Positions 55,856 to 64,000 of a stretch of DNA of 64,000 nucleotides are shown piece after piece. This stretch comes from Pelagicoccus sp. SDUM812002. Lineage in GTDB: Bacteria > Verrucomicrobiota > Verrucomicrobiia > Opitutales > Opitutaceae. The stretch spans positions 1 through 64,000 of the forward strand of contig NZ_JARXHX010000006.1 of NCBI RefSeq assembly GCF_031127835.1, read 5' to 3'. Position numbers and translations under genes: made by a program. The stretch's first letter is position 1, and each line of letters opens with the position of its first letter. The notes beneath the pieces were generated by a model, which worked only from the letters and a program-made list of their open reading frames with translations, searched no databases and was not told the origin of the DNA.

Positions 55856-57253
55856 ATGCAACGGCGAGTAGCTCCAATTACCACTATCGCCGGCACCTGG
55901 GCCCTCTGCGGGGTTATTCACCTCCTCACGTTTCCCTTGATTTCTCTCACCGCCTGGGAGGGCCTTGCCTACAGCCTCGCGACCATCGCTCTGCTCGCTC
56001 GACCGTCATCGAAATCCAGATTCGTCGCCTTCCTGGGGGCAACGCTTGTCCTCCTCGCCCTCCACTACGTACAGCTCTCGAACCACCTCGTATTGGAACT
56101 CTGGATCTCCCTCGCAATCCTTGCGATCTTGGGTTTCAAGATTCGGCAGATCAAAGCTCGGACATGCAGCATCGGGCAACTCTACGCTATCATAGGACCG
56201 GTCGTACGAATCCAATATCTCCTCCTCTACGTTTTCGCGGCCCTTTCGAAGCTGAACAGCGATTTCCTCAGACCCGAAGTGAGCTGCGCATCCCTTTTCG
56301 CGAACAAGGTCATCGAGAGCTTTAACCTCCCGATTCCCATCACTGACCTCACAGGGTTGATCTCTATTTATTTAACGCTCGCCGCTGAGATCGCGATTCC
56401 CGTTCTCCTCAGTCTCAAAAGGACCCGCAACATAGGGGTGCTCGTGGCCCTCATCTTCCACTTCACAATGGGCCTCATTCCCATTCTCGGAATAAGCAGT
56501 TTTTCGGCTCTCTCATTCACGATTCTTCTCTTTTTTCTACCGGAAGAGTCCTTCGCGCACGTTGATCAGGTTCTGAAAAAGCTACGGGAAACAGTCCCCG
56601 CCTTCCACGTCGACCCGGCCTTGCGCATGCCTATCATCGCCCTAATCTTAGTTGCCCTTACGCTCGTCCAACGCCATTTTCTCCACCCATCTCCGATACT
56701 CGCAAACGCTGTATGGCTAGCGATCTATGCACCTCTCACTTGGATAGTCTTCAACTCAATGTTGAAGGCTCGAACGACACCACAAGACGGGGGAACACGA
56801 CTCTTTCCACGCCCTGCCAAATACCTAGTTCTCGCCACGCCCGTTTTCGTAGTTGGCCTGCTACCCTACTTCGGCCTGCAAACCCAAGGGTCCTTCACCA
56901 TGTTCAGCAACCTCCGCCTTCTCGGCGACAATCCCAACCACTTGCTGGCAACATCCGAATTGCGACTTTCCACACCGCAGTTCGTACGAATCATCGGCAC
57001 CAATCACCCTGAACTTCGCTCGTATCCAGATTCCCACTTCCTCATCGCCGATCATGAACTCAGACGAAAAGCAGCCCGGGCGACGGGAGACTTTTACATC
57101 CTCTGCGATTATCAAGGCGAAATCCAGCTCATAGGAAGATTCCAAGGCGAACTGACCGAGCATCCACTGCTCGCTCCCCTCCCTCGCAACCCTCAGCGCT
57201 TCATCCGCTACCGAGATGTCTCCACCTTAGATTTCTGTGAATGCACTTGGTGA
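55856..57253 (+). CDS. HTTM-like multi-helix membrane protein
   Basis: 465 residues, about ten hydrophobic helices. RIQYLLLYVFAALSKLNSDF is the central signature of HTTM/vitamin K-dependent gamma-carboxylase-like proteins, and LIFHFTMGLIPI the next conserved segment. C-terminal 120 residues are soluble (GDNPNHLLATSELRL..., CDYQGEIQLIGRF). Enzymatic function in bacteria is not established. Confidence 0.75.
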   Translation: MQRRVAPITTIAGTWALCGVIHLLTFPLISLTAWEGLAYSLATIALLARPSSKSRFVAFLGATLVLLALHYVQLSNHLVLELWISLAILAILGFKIRQIKARTCSIGQLYAIIGPVVRIQYLLLYVFAALSKLNSDFLRPEVSCASLFANKVIESFNLPIPITDLTGLISIYLTLAAEIAIPVLLSLKRTRNIGVLVALIFHFTMGLIPILGISSFSALSFTILLFFLPEESFAHVDQVLKKLRETVPAFHVDPALRMPIIALILVALTLVQRHFLHPSPILANAVWLAIYAPLTWIVFNSMLKARTTPQDGGTRLFPRPAKYLVLATPVFVVGLLPYFGLQTQGSFTMFSNLRLLGDNPNHLLATSELRLSTPQFVRIIGTNHPELRSYPDSHFLIADHELRRKAARATGDFYILCDYQGEIQLIGRFQGELTEHPLLAPLPRNPQRFIRYRDVSTLDFCECTW

Positions 57254-57292
57254 GGCGCCGAGCATTCGGCACGGCCTCTGCTCATCGGCCCC

Positions 57293-58230
57293 ATGCATCC
57301 TCCTCGTCGAATTCTCCTCGCTGTGAGCTTCCTTTTCACCTCGTCTCTGGCTTACGCCCAGCCGGTCTGGCTCGACCTCGATCAAGAAGCACTCGACAGC
57401 GCTTACGACCAAGCCGCCTACGCACCGAACCTTGAACAAGTCCTCGAGCGATTCGACAGCAATAGCGAACTCCTCCGCCAACGCCTCGGTCCGCCTCAAC
57501 GCTTCGCTTATGGCGAAGGTCCCAACGAGAGCCTCGACCTCTTTGCAACTGAAAAGAAGAACGCGCCCATCCATGTTTTCATCCACGGGGGCGCTTGGAA
57601 GTTGGCTCTGCGGCCCAAACCCACTATCTCGCCGAAACCTTCACCTCGGCAGGCATCCACTTCATAGCTCCCGATTTCTCGCCCGTGCAGGACCTCGATG
57701 GCAACCTCATCCCGATGGTAGAGCAACGTCGCACCTCCCTCGTTTGGATATACCAGAACACTCGGGAAAAATTCGGTGGCGACCCTGATCGAATTTACCT
57801 CTCTGGCTTCTCCTCGGGCGGACACCTCGCCGCCTGCATGGTCACAACCGACTGGTCAGCTGTGCCTAACGCTCCTATCGACATCATCAAAGGAGCTCTG
57901 ATTTGCAGCGGTATGTACGACCTCGTCCCGGTCAGCCTGTCCTACCGGAGTGAATACGTAAACTTCACTCCAGAAACAGTCGACCGTCTGAGTGCGATCC
58001 GAAACATTGACCAAATCAACTGTCCCTTCATCATCGCCTATGGTTCCTACGAAACCCCTGAATTCAAGCGCCAAGCCATCGAATTCGCCGATGCACTCGA
58101 CAAGGCAAGAGTTCCCAACACGCTCGAGGTGGTCGCGGGTTACAACCATTTTGAAACCATTGAAACAATGGGCAACCCTATCGGAATCCTCGGACGTGTC
58201 GCCATCGAGCAACTACACGGAATCGAATAA
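57293..58230 (+). pseudogene. exported alpha/beta hydrolase (arylformamidase-like) broken by one frameshift
   Basis: Frame 1 from 57293 gives a signal peptide (RRILLAVSFLFTSSLAYAQ) and the hydrolase start to HVFIHGGAW, then becomes nonsense and stops at 57667. Frame 2 resumes at about 57595 (VGSAAQTHYLAETFTSAG), carries nucleophile serine in LSGFSSGGHLAAC, DPDRIYLSG, and histidine in GYNHFETIE, and ends at 58230. The two halves meet without loss, total about 312 residues, so a single-base change around 57593-57600 separates them. Sequencing error or recent inactivation. Confidence 0.85.
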
Positions 58231-58240
58231 CAATTCCGTG
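58216..58240 (+). terminator. hairpin spanning the hydrolase stop codon
   Basis: CACGGAAT (58216-58223) pairs perfectly with ATTCCGTG (58233-58240); the TAA stop lies in the loop. No T-run, so termination is uncertain. Confidence 0.4.
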
Positions 58241-58258
58241 CAAGCAACTTCCATCGAC

Positions 58259-59404
58259 TTAGGTCGCGGCTAAAACGAGCTCCAAGCCAGACTTGAGCTT
58301 TCGCATTTGAGCGGGGCTTCCTAAACTGATCCTTAGATAATTCTGTCCGTGGATTAAACGAGGGCTGATCCGGACCTTCGTCATGTTGAACAAAGTATCC
58401 GCTATCACTTTTGAATCGGTGTTCACTGGCATCAGCACGAAGGTCGTGTACGAAGGAATAAACGGTTGACCGATATTATCCAAAAAGCCCTCGAAGTCAG
58501 CCCTCACCTTCGCAGTTTCAGTCCGAACGTGCGTCAGCCATTGGCGATCTGCATAAGCGACCCGTGCCCCTTCTATGGATACATGCGAAGCGCCGCAAAC
58601 CACCCCATGTACGTAGGCCAGCTTCAGCTTTTCCGCAATCTCCGGTGTCGTCACGGCGTAACCGACCCGCATACCACCGAGGCCGTGAGCTTTCGAAAAA
58701 GTACGGCTCACAATGATCGGTAACCCCTCTCGGACCAACCCCATCATCGTTAGCTTGTCCGCTTCCCCGGCGAAATCGATATAGGCCTCGTCAACGAATA
58801 CCGGACAACTTTTCGCAGTCTCCATGCAAAAATCCTTCAGTTCACTCGTATCACAAAGCGTGCCCGCTGGGTTCTCCGGATTGCACACATAGACCAAGCG
58901 GGTATCCGAGCGGAGCGAACTGCTGATCTTATTCAAGTCGGGCGAAAACTCATCGTTCCATGGAATGCGTATGACCTCGGTCCCGTTAGGCTCAGCCCAA
59001 CGCAAGAGGTCGTTAAAGGTCGGCTCCGCAGCGACTAGAGAACCTCCCTGCAAACCGTAAACGTACGAAGATGCCTTCAGCAAATCCGAGGACCCCGCTC
59101 CGATGAGCACTTGCGAAGGATCAACACCCTCGTGGACCGCGATCTCTTCGCGCAGCTTACGATGCGGCACTGCCGGATACTCGTAGGCATAGGAAACCGC
59201 TTTCACCATAGCCTCCCGCGCCTTCGGCGACGGACCCCACTGGTTCTCGTTAATGCTAAGGTTTACATAACCATGCGAGCTATCGCTTGGCAAAGCCGTC
59301 CCTAAAGGAGCGGCCGTTGGCATGCCGCGCAAAGCGGAAGACATGCTGAGGCTGCCGCCAATGAGGGCGGCGCTTTTGATCCATTCTCGGCGTTTCATAG
59401 ACAT
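58259..59404 (-). CDS. Tat-exported histidinol-phosphate aminotransferase-like PLP enzyme
   Basis: 381 residues from the ATG at 59404 (MSMKRREW); the open frame extends to 59554 but its first 50 codons lack conservation. The N-terminus has a Tat-like signal, KRREWIKSAALIGGSLSMSS. SINENQWGPSPKAREAM, CNPENPAGT, DEAYIDF and PLP lysine in VSRTFSKAHGLGGMRVGY are the HisC/class II motifs. Export of a HisC-type aminotransferase is unusual but recurs in Bacteroidetes and Verrucomicrobia. Substrate unknown. Confidence 0.88.
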   Translation of the reverse strand: MSMKRREWIKSAALIGGSLSMSSALRGMPTAAPLGTALPSDSSHGYVNLSINENQWGPSPKAREAMVKAVSYAYEYPAVPHRKLREEIAVHEGVDPSQVLIGAGSSDLLKASSYVYGLQGGSLVAAEPTFNDLLRWAEPNGTEVIRIPWNDEFSPDLNKISSSLRSDTRLVYVCNPENPAGTLCDTSELKDFCMETAKSCPVFVDEAYIDFAGEADKLTMMGLVREGLPIIVSRTFSKAHGLGGMRVGYAVTTPEIAEKLKLAYVHGVVCGASHVSIEGARVAYADRQWLTHVRTETAKVRADFEGFLDNIGQPFIPSYTTFVLMPVNTDSKVIADTLFNMTKVRISPRLIHGQNYLRISLGSPAQMRKLKSGLELVLAAT

Positions 59405-59663
59405 CTTTTTGGACCTCGATGCGAGCACCTGTCGTGCCAGCGACAGAGGTTGCTCGAATTCAGTCAGGCATTGCATTGATATACGACCGATGTCGTCACG
59501 ACCGTAACATCTGCGTACCCACACACTGGTTACAGTGATAATTATGAGTGTCACCTAAAGAACCATCGGGTTAGTTGGCAGGTCGCTAAAAATACCAGAT
59601 CCCGGAATCCCTCCAATCTCACGCGAATGTTAAAAAGGAAGACCGATCTCCACTGAAATCCCA

Positions 59664-59687
59664 TAATTAGGGTATTTAACCTAATTA
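59664..59687. repeat. inverted repeat, possible operator
   Basis: TAATTAGG (59664-59671) and CCTAATTA (59680-59687) around an 8-nt AT-rich loop: a perfect dyad, size typical of a regulator site. Confidence 0.4.
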
Positions 59688-59852
59688 AAAAATTCCTAAA
59701 AACAGCCCAAGCTCGGTTACGTTTCTCCTCCAGATTCCTGAGGCAAAGCGACCTTAACGGTATTCTCAATGGCATCCCGCACTGTGTGAAATAAGCAACC
59801 TACATTACTCAAAGCAGATCTTCTCAAATCGTACACTAGCGAAGCAACCTAT

Positions 59853-59907
59853 CCTCTCAATATCCTTAATCATAACATTTTATGATGTTATAAAGTCTAT
59901 TAAGAGG
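59853..59907. promoter_or_regulatory. nested inverted repeat upstream of the TonB-YfiR-kinase operon
   Basis: Outer arms CCTCTCAATA (59853-59862) and TATTAAGAGG (59898-59907) match at 9 of 10 positions; inner arms ATAACAT (59872-59878) and ATGTTAT (59885-59891) match perfectly. Both are centred within 2 nt. It may be an operator or a leader hairpin. Confidence 0.5.
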
Positions 59908-60114
59908 AGGTAAATCCTGCCCTTTAAAGCCGATCCCCTCCGCCCTCTATACCAATTTTTAAAACATTGTGTTGGCTGGTCTGCCGTTCCCGCCTGACTA
60001 AATCCTGCCTGCTTAGCATCTATCCGACTTTGCACACACACACCTGTAGAAGCTCATACTAGATCAAGAACGGTTAAAATACGGCGATAGGGTATTTCTG
60101 TACCAATAAGCCAA

Positions 60115-62205
60115 ATGTTTTCTAGTATCTCTCCTCCTAAGCTGCAAACACTAGCAATACCTCGTCTTTTCGCCGCAACTTGCTGCCTCGCAGCAGTCGA
60201 CACGCTTTTCGCTGTCAGCGAATTTGCAGACCTCTCCCTCGAGGAGCTCGCAAACACGCCAGTCATCGAATCTTCGAAGTCCGGCTTCCAGCTCTTCGAC
60301 GCCCCTAACGGAGCTTTCGTATTTGACGAGGAGGCGATCGATAACCTCCCCGTCGACTCTATCCCAGAAATGCTGCGTTACGCTCCTGGGACGCACATCA
60401 TGCGATCCAGCAATGGAGCTTGGGGGCTCGGCATTCGTGGCATGAACTCGCGTTTCCTTTCGCGAGCCCTTTTCACGGTAGATGAGCAAAGCCAATACGG
60501 CACCGTTTTTAATGGTCTCTTCGGAAGTGACCACGATCTACTACTCGACGACGTCTCCTCCGTCGAAGTCGTCTACGGTCCGGGCAGAGCTCTTTGGGGC
60601 ACCAATGCGGCAAACGGACGCGTAAATGTGATCCTCAAGTCCGTCTTCGAAACAGAAGGGACTGCGATCAAGACACGCTTTGGTAGCCTGAATCGCTCAG
60701 TGGAAGGCCGCCATGGCTGGCTGATCGATGAGGATTCCGGCATGCGGGTCTGGGCTAAGAGCAGCGATCGCCAATCTGCAGCGAGCGTCCATAGCGACGA
60801 ATGGTCAACCCAAAGAGTGGGAGTCCGCTACGAGAAACGCCCGGGCGGAGAAAACTTGCTCAGCGTTTCCGCAGAGTACTTCAACTCGAATCTCGAGTTT
60901 GCCCGTGCGGTACTCGATGCCGAAACAGGATATCCAGAAATTCTCACGGGGCCAGAGGCCCAAAGCGGCTTCAACGCCCAAGTCAAATGGACCCACGAAG
61001 AGGACAAGAACAATGGCTACAGTATACGTGGCTGGCTCGGCAGCACTGAATTCCGGTCTTTGTATTCAAATTACGATTTCGAACTAATCGGTATGGAGGC
61101 TCGAGCACTCTACTCGCCCTCGGAAAAGCACCGTTTCGTGCTTGCTGCCGGACTAGTCACTGGCGACCACGAATTGATTGATTCAGAGGAGACTATCTTC
61201 ACCAGCGACGGAAAAGAACCCAACACAACCGCTCACTTCGGCGGAGAGTACACGCTCACAATGGAGCCACAGCGCCTCGAAATCTCAACCGGACTAAGCG
61301 GCAGCTACGACTCCTACTCGGATCACGTGGAAATGCTTCCCTCAGCTCGCATGCTCTACCGCCTGAGCGAAGAGAGTCGGCTCTGGCTTGCCTATTCTTC
61401 GTCGAGCAGAGCCGTCCCGTCCGGTCTCACCTCCGTCGCCGATATGAAAAATGGATACCTCGGAGTCGACCCCTTCGTCATTTCCACGCCATTTGGAGAC
61501 TTCGATATAGATACCCAGCTCCTCAACCTCACTCATCAAGGCCTGGAGCTGAAAAGCGAGCGTCTCGACGCGTTCGAGCTTGGCTACCGAACCCAGTTCC
61601 GATATGGGGGATCCCTCGTCGTCACCGGATTCGTCAACGAATACGAGAATATCCTCGGCTTTCGCGACTTCGCAATAACCCCCATACTCTCAGTGGAGCG
61701 ACCTTACCTTCTCAACCAAATGGTTTTGGACAACCTGGCTACAGGCAGATCCTATGGCCTAGAGGTAAGCCGCGACTGGGCACTCTCCGAAAAGAGTCGC
61801 ATCGTGGCAAACTACTCGATCATCAAAGACCGATTCGAATCAGCGCCACGGTTCGCACCCAACATTGACAATCTTCCGACCCTCCAAGCTGAACTCGACA
61901 CCCTAGCCGACAACGTCCCCAAACATCAGGCCTCCCTATGGTTCTCGCACAAGGCCAGCGACGATTGGCGCATGGACCTCGGACTTCGCTACAATACCGG
62001 CTACCGTAGTCCACGTTCCCATCAGGGGAGCAGCACTCAAAGCGACCTTCGCCTCACTTGGACGCCCTCTAATACGGTGCGAGTATCGATCGTAGGCAGA
62101 AACCTTTTGGATCCGACAACCAACGAAACCTATCTGAAAGATTACATCGGAACAGGAAGCGAATCCAAACGGGAAGCTTACCTAGAGCTGAATCTAGAAT
62201 TTTAA
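60115..62205 (+). CDS. TonB-dependent outer-membrane receptor
   Basis: 696 residues. Signal peptide (IPRLFAATCCLAAVDTLFA), a plug domain at about 60-180 (NLPVDSIPEMLRYAPGTHIM, GLGIRGMNSRF, VEVVYGPGRALWGTNAANG), then a 22-strand-type barrel with terminal Phe (LELNLEF). The ELSLEELANT-like DLSLEELANTPV at 38-49 is common in receptors paired with YfiR and CHASE kinases. The ligand is unknown; no SusD. First gene of a likely operon with the next two; 14 nt to the next start. Confidence 0.93.
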   Translation: MFSSISPPKLQTLAIPRLFAATCCLAAVDTLFAVSEFADLSLEELANTPVIESSKSGFQLFDAPNGAFVFDEEAIDNLPVDSIPEMLRYAPGTHIMRSSNGAWGLGIRGMNSRFLSRALFTVDEQSQYGTVFNGLFGSDHDLLLDDVSSVEVVYGPGRALWGTNAANGRVNVILKSVFETEGTAIKTRFGSLNRSVEGRHGWLIDEDSGMRVWAKSSDRQSAASVHSDEWSTQRVGVRYEKRPGGENLLSVSAEYFNSNLEFARAVLDAETGYPEILTGPEAQSGFNAQVKWTHEEDKNNGYSIRGWLGSTEFRSLYSNYDFELIGMEARALYSPSEKHRFVLAAGLVTGDHELIDSEETIFTSDGKEPNTTAHFGGEYTLTMEPQRLEISTGLSGSYDSYSDHVEMLPSARMLYRLSEESRLWLAYSSSSRAVPSGLTSVADMKNGYLGVDPFVISTPFGDFDIDTQLLNLTHQGLELKSERLDAFELGYRTQFRYGGSLVVTGFVNEYENILGFRDFAITPILSVERPYLLNQMVLDNLATGRSYGLEVSRDWALSEKSRIVANYSIIKDRFESAPRFAPNIDNLPTLQAELDTLADNVPKHQASLWFSHKASDDWRMDLGLRYNTGYRSPRSHQGSSTQSDLRLTWTPSNTVRVSIVGRNLLDPTTNETYLKDYIGTGSESKREAYLELNLEF

Positions 62206-62219
62206 TCGAGACACAGAAG

Positions 62220-62762
62220 ATGAAAAACGCATTTCTAAGTCGTCTCGCAGTTCCGATATTTGGAGTGATTTTGTTTGTAGCCTTTCCATCGAACGTTCGC
62301 GCCCAATCGCTCAATGAAGAATCGCTCAAAGCCAGCTACATTCTTAAGTTCATCGACTTCGTTCGATGGGAGCGACCTACGAGCAATCCCACTAAAGTAG
62401 GCGTCGTGCACGACCCCAGCCTTTTTCGCGAACTCCAAGCAATCGCCGCTAAGAAATCTCGCGCAACACGGTCGTTCGAGATCGTCGAAATCGATACCTC
62501 GTCCGACAAAATCGGTAAGCTTTCCGGCCTCGATTTGGTCTACATCGGACGCAATCAGCAGCCGCAGTGGGCAGGTATCGTTAAATTTGCCCGCCAAGAA
62601 TCGATCATCACCGTTAGCAGCGAACCAGGATTCCTTGAGGAAGGGGGGTTGATAGAATTCATCACCTTGCAAAATCGCATCCGGTTTTCCCTCAACCTGG
62701 TCGAAGTGGATTTGTACAACCTTGGCGTAAGCTCTAAGCTCGCTCAGCTCTCCGTCAAATAG
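62220..62762 (+). CDS. YfiR/HmsC-like periplasmic protein (DUF4154)
   Basis: 180 residues with signal peptide (VPIFGVILFVAFPSNVRAQ). ASYILKFIDFVRWE at the N-terminus and EEGGLIEFITLQNRIRFSLN then SKLAQLS at the C-terminus define the family. Pseudomonas YfiR binds and restrains the periplasmic part of the diguanylate cyclase YfiN; here the adjacent gene is a kinase with periplasmic domain, so it may restrain that instead (inference). Confidence 0.9.
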   Translation: MKNAFLSRLAVPIFGVILFVAFPSNVRAQSLNEESLKASYILKFIDFVRWERPTSNPTKVGVVHDPSLFRELQAIAAKKSRATRSFEIVEIDTSSDKIGKLSGLDLVYIGRNQQPQWAGIVKFARQESIITVSSEPGFLEEGGLIEFITLQNRIRFSLNLVEVDLYNLGVSSKLAQLSVK

Positions 62763-62764
62763 CG

Positions 62765-64000
62765 ATGAAGCGTCTCCTGCGACAGGCGATTCATTCACTG
62801 CTTTCCAGTAGCGTTAGGAAAAAATTCCTGCTGGCGACCATACTCTCGAGCTTGGTCACTCTTTCGATGTTCGGCGTCGTCTACGTGCTTCACGAGAAAT
62901 CGTCGTTTATCGAAAAGAAAAACGAACAGCTAAAATCGCTCTCCGCCATCGTCGCAAGCAATTCAGAGGCATCACTTAGCTTCGACGATCCGATAACGGC
63001 CGGCGAGTACCTAGCGAGCCTTTCCAGCGAGCCAGACATCACTCAAGCCATCCTATACGGGACAGATGGAAGCACTTTTGCGGTCTATAAAAGATCCGAC
63101 ACTGTACAGATACCCGTGACTTCCGCTAGCGAGGAAACCTCGAGCTCGGATTCCCACATTTCGCGTTCGACTCAAATCTATGTCGAACAGGACTTTGTCG
63201 GAACGCTCTACATAGAGATGGATACCACCTCGCTCAAAGCCAGCATCCGAGAGGCTGTGATCATCGCCATCCTCATCGTCGGCATCGGAACATCCATCTC
63301 CGTCCTGATTGCGATCCTACTGCAAAAACTCATCACGCGCCCACTCTTCGAACTCGAGGAACTCGCCAAATCCGTGGCCGAAGAAGGAAACTACTCCCGT
63401 CGGGCGATCAAACGCTTCGATGACGAGATCGGCTCCCTCGCCAACAGCATCAATATCATGATGCATGTCGTGCAGGAAAGAGACCAATCGATAAACGACC
63501 ACAACCGGAACCTGGAAAAAGAAGTCGCCCATCGCACCTCCGAGCTGCGTGGTGCCATGGTCAAAGCGGAAGCAGCCTCCAAAGCCAAATCCGATTTCCT
63601 CTCCACCATGAGCCACGAGCTGCGCACTCCGCTCAACGCCATCGTCGGCATGAGCAGCATCCTTGCTTCGGAAAAGATCGACCTCGAGCTCCAAAACTAC
63701 GTCAAGATCATCCAATCCAGCTCCGACAACCTGCTCTCCATCATCAATGAAATCCTCGACTACTCGAAGATCGAGAGCGGCAACCTAGAGCTGGAAGAAA
63801 GTCGCTTTGCCCTCTCCGAGTGCCTCGAGGAAGCCATCGACATGGTCGCCGCTCTACACTGGGAGAAGCCAATCGACTTCTTTATTACCATCGATCCCCT
63901 GCTTCCCTACAGCGTACTCGGCGACATCACACGCCTGCGCCAAGTGATTGTAAACCTACTCAGCAACGCATCCAAATTCACGAAAACCGGTTACGTCTGG
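62765..64000 (+). CDS. CHASE-type membrane sensor histidine kinase, cut by window end
   Basis: 412 codons visible, frame still open at 64000. TM1 at about 19-40 (FLLATILSSLVTLSMFGVVY), a periplasmic CHASE8-like domain to about 155 (LSAIVASNSEASLSFDDPIT), TM2 at about 160-182 (AVIIAILIVGIGTSISVLIA), HAMP at about 185-240, a short coiled coil, HisKA with H284 in STMSHELRTPLN, and the start of HATPase_c (VIVNLLSNASKFT). Hybrid kinases of this type often end in receiver domains, beyond the window. Start 2 nt after the yfiR-like stop implies coupling. CHASE8 proteins and YfiR are frequent partners. Confidence 0.9.
   Translation, partial: MKRLLRQAIHSLLSSSVRKKFLLATILSSLVTLSMFGVVYVLHEKSSFIEKKNEQLKSLSAIVASNSEASLSFDDPITAGEYLASLSSEPDITQAILYGTDGSTFAVYKRSDTVQIPVTSASEETSSSDSHISRSTQIYVEQDFVGTLYIEMDTTSLKASIREAVIIAILIVGIGTSISVLIAILLQKLITRPLFELEELAKSVAEEGNYSRRAIKRFDDEIGSLANSINIMMHVVQERDQSINDHNRNLEKEVAHRTSELRGAMVKAEAASKAKSDFLSTMSHELRTPLNAIVGMSSILASEKIDLELQNYVKIIQSSSDNLLSIINEILDYSKIESGNLELEESRFALSECLEEAIDMVAALHWEKPIDFFITIDPLLPYSVLGDITRLRQVIVNLLSNASKFTKTGYVW

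Larger units (their letters stand above)
59405..60114. other. long AT-rich regulatory region upstream of the TonB receptor gene
   Basis: About 700 nt without a supported gene; AT content rises after 59640. It contains two inverted repeats (59664-59687 and 59853-59907). A minus-strand frame at 59551-59775 shows nothing coding-like. Confidence 0.5.

Noticed and set aside
59551-59775. 74-codon minus-strand frame upstream of the HisC-like gene
   Set aside because: Arg/Phe/Leu-rich, spans an inverted repeat, no homology signal.

Overview
The window is a bacterial chromosome segment, most likely from a marine or aquatic member of the Opitutae (phylum Verrucomicrobiota; Pelagicoccus or Puniceicoccaceae-like). 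This is inference. It rests on the VPDAG-type C-terminal sorting signal at 45.0-45.6 kb, a secreted protein combining a concanavalin-like fold, cytochrome c and a beta-propeller (48.1-51.4 kb) of a kind common in Planctomycetes/Verrucomicrobia, a GH92 mannosidase, and weak or absent Shine-Dalgarno sequences. There is no rRNA operon, CRISPR array, prophage or transposase.

Layout. 0-7.2 kb: tRNA-Asp, an orphan receiver protein, then central carbon genes on the minus strand (tpiA, pgk, gap) and a GH13 alpha-glucan debranching-type enzyme. 7.2-15.4 kb: a nucleotidyltransferase, mnmA, a decayed mtfA, a double-GAF histidine kinase, an Nramp-like transporter lacking the canonical metal motifs, a Gfo/Idh/MocA oxidoreductase and a spermidine-synthase-like protein. 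15.5-24 kb: GH92 mannosidase and the complete mutagenic translesion cassette imuA-imuB-dnaE2. 24.4-29.7 kb: a 1781-residue CheB-CheR-PAS-GAF hybrid kinase. 30.3-34.5 kb: a redox/light-damage cluster (secreted glutathione peroxidase, flavin reductase, Fe-S (6-4) photolyase, peroxiredoxin-like protein). 34.5-45 kb: housekeeping and hypothetical genes (aminotransferase, FkbM methyltransferase, YhcH, RarA, ComM, DUF2164, esterase, DUF5069, epimerase). 45-51.4 kb: VPDAG protein, hflKC, large cytochrome c protein. 51.4-55.6 kb: osmoregulated periplasmic glucan operon in which OpgH appears split into two overlapping genes. 55.9-59.4 kb: HTTM-like membrane protein, a frameshifted alpha/beta hydrolase, a Tat-exported HisC-like aminotransferase. 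60.1-64 kb: TonB receptor, YfiR-like protein and a CHASE-type hybrid kinase that runs off the window, probably one signalling operon.

The most unusual sequence-level signal is a family of short REP-like palindromes, with variable arms and shared flanks, concentrated between 9.2 and 24.0 kb. Several copies lie inside the reading frames of dnaE2 and imuB, where they are translated as extra in-frame segments (about 60 residues in DnaE2, about 15-20 twice in ImuB). The window also holds at least three decaying genes: mtfA, an alpha/beta hydrolase, and a small secreted protein. I did not find a wholly new multi-gene system. The best candidates for undescribed biology are the palindrome-invaded mutasome genes and the split OpgH.
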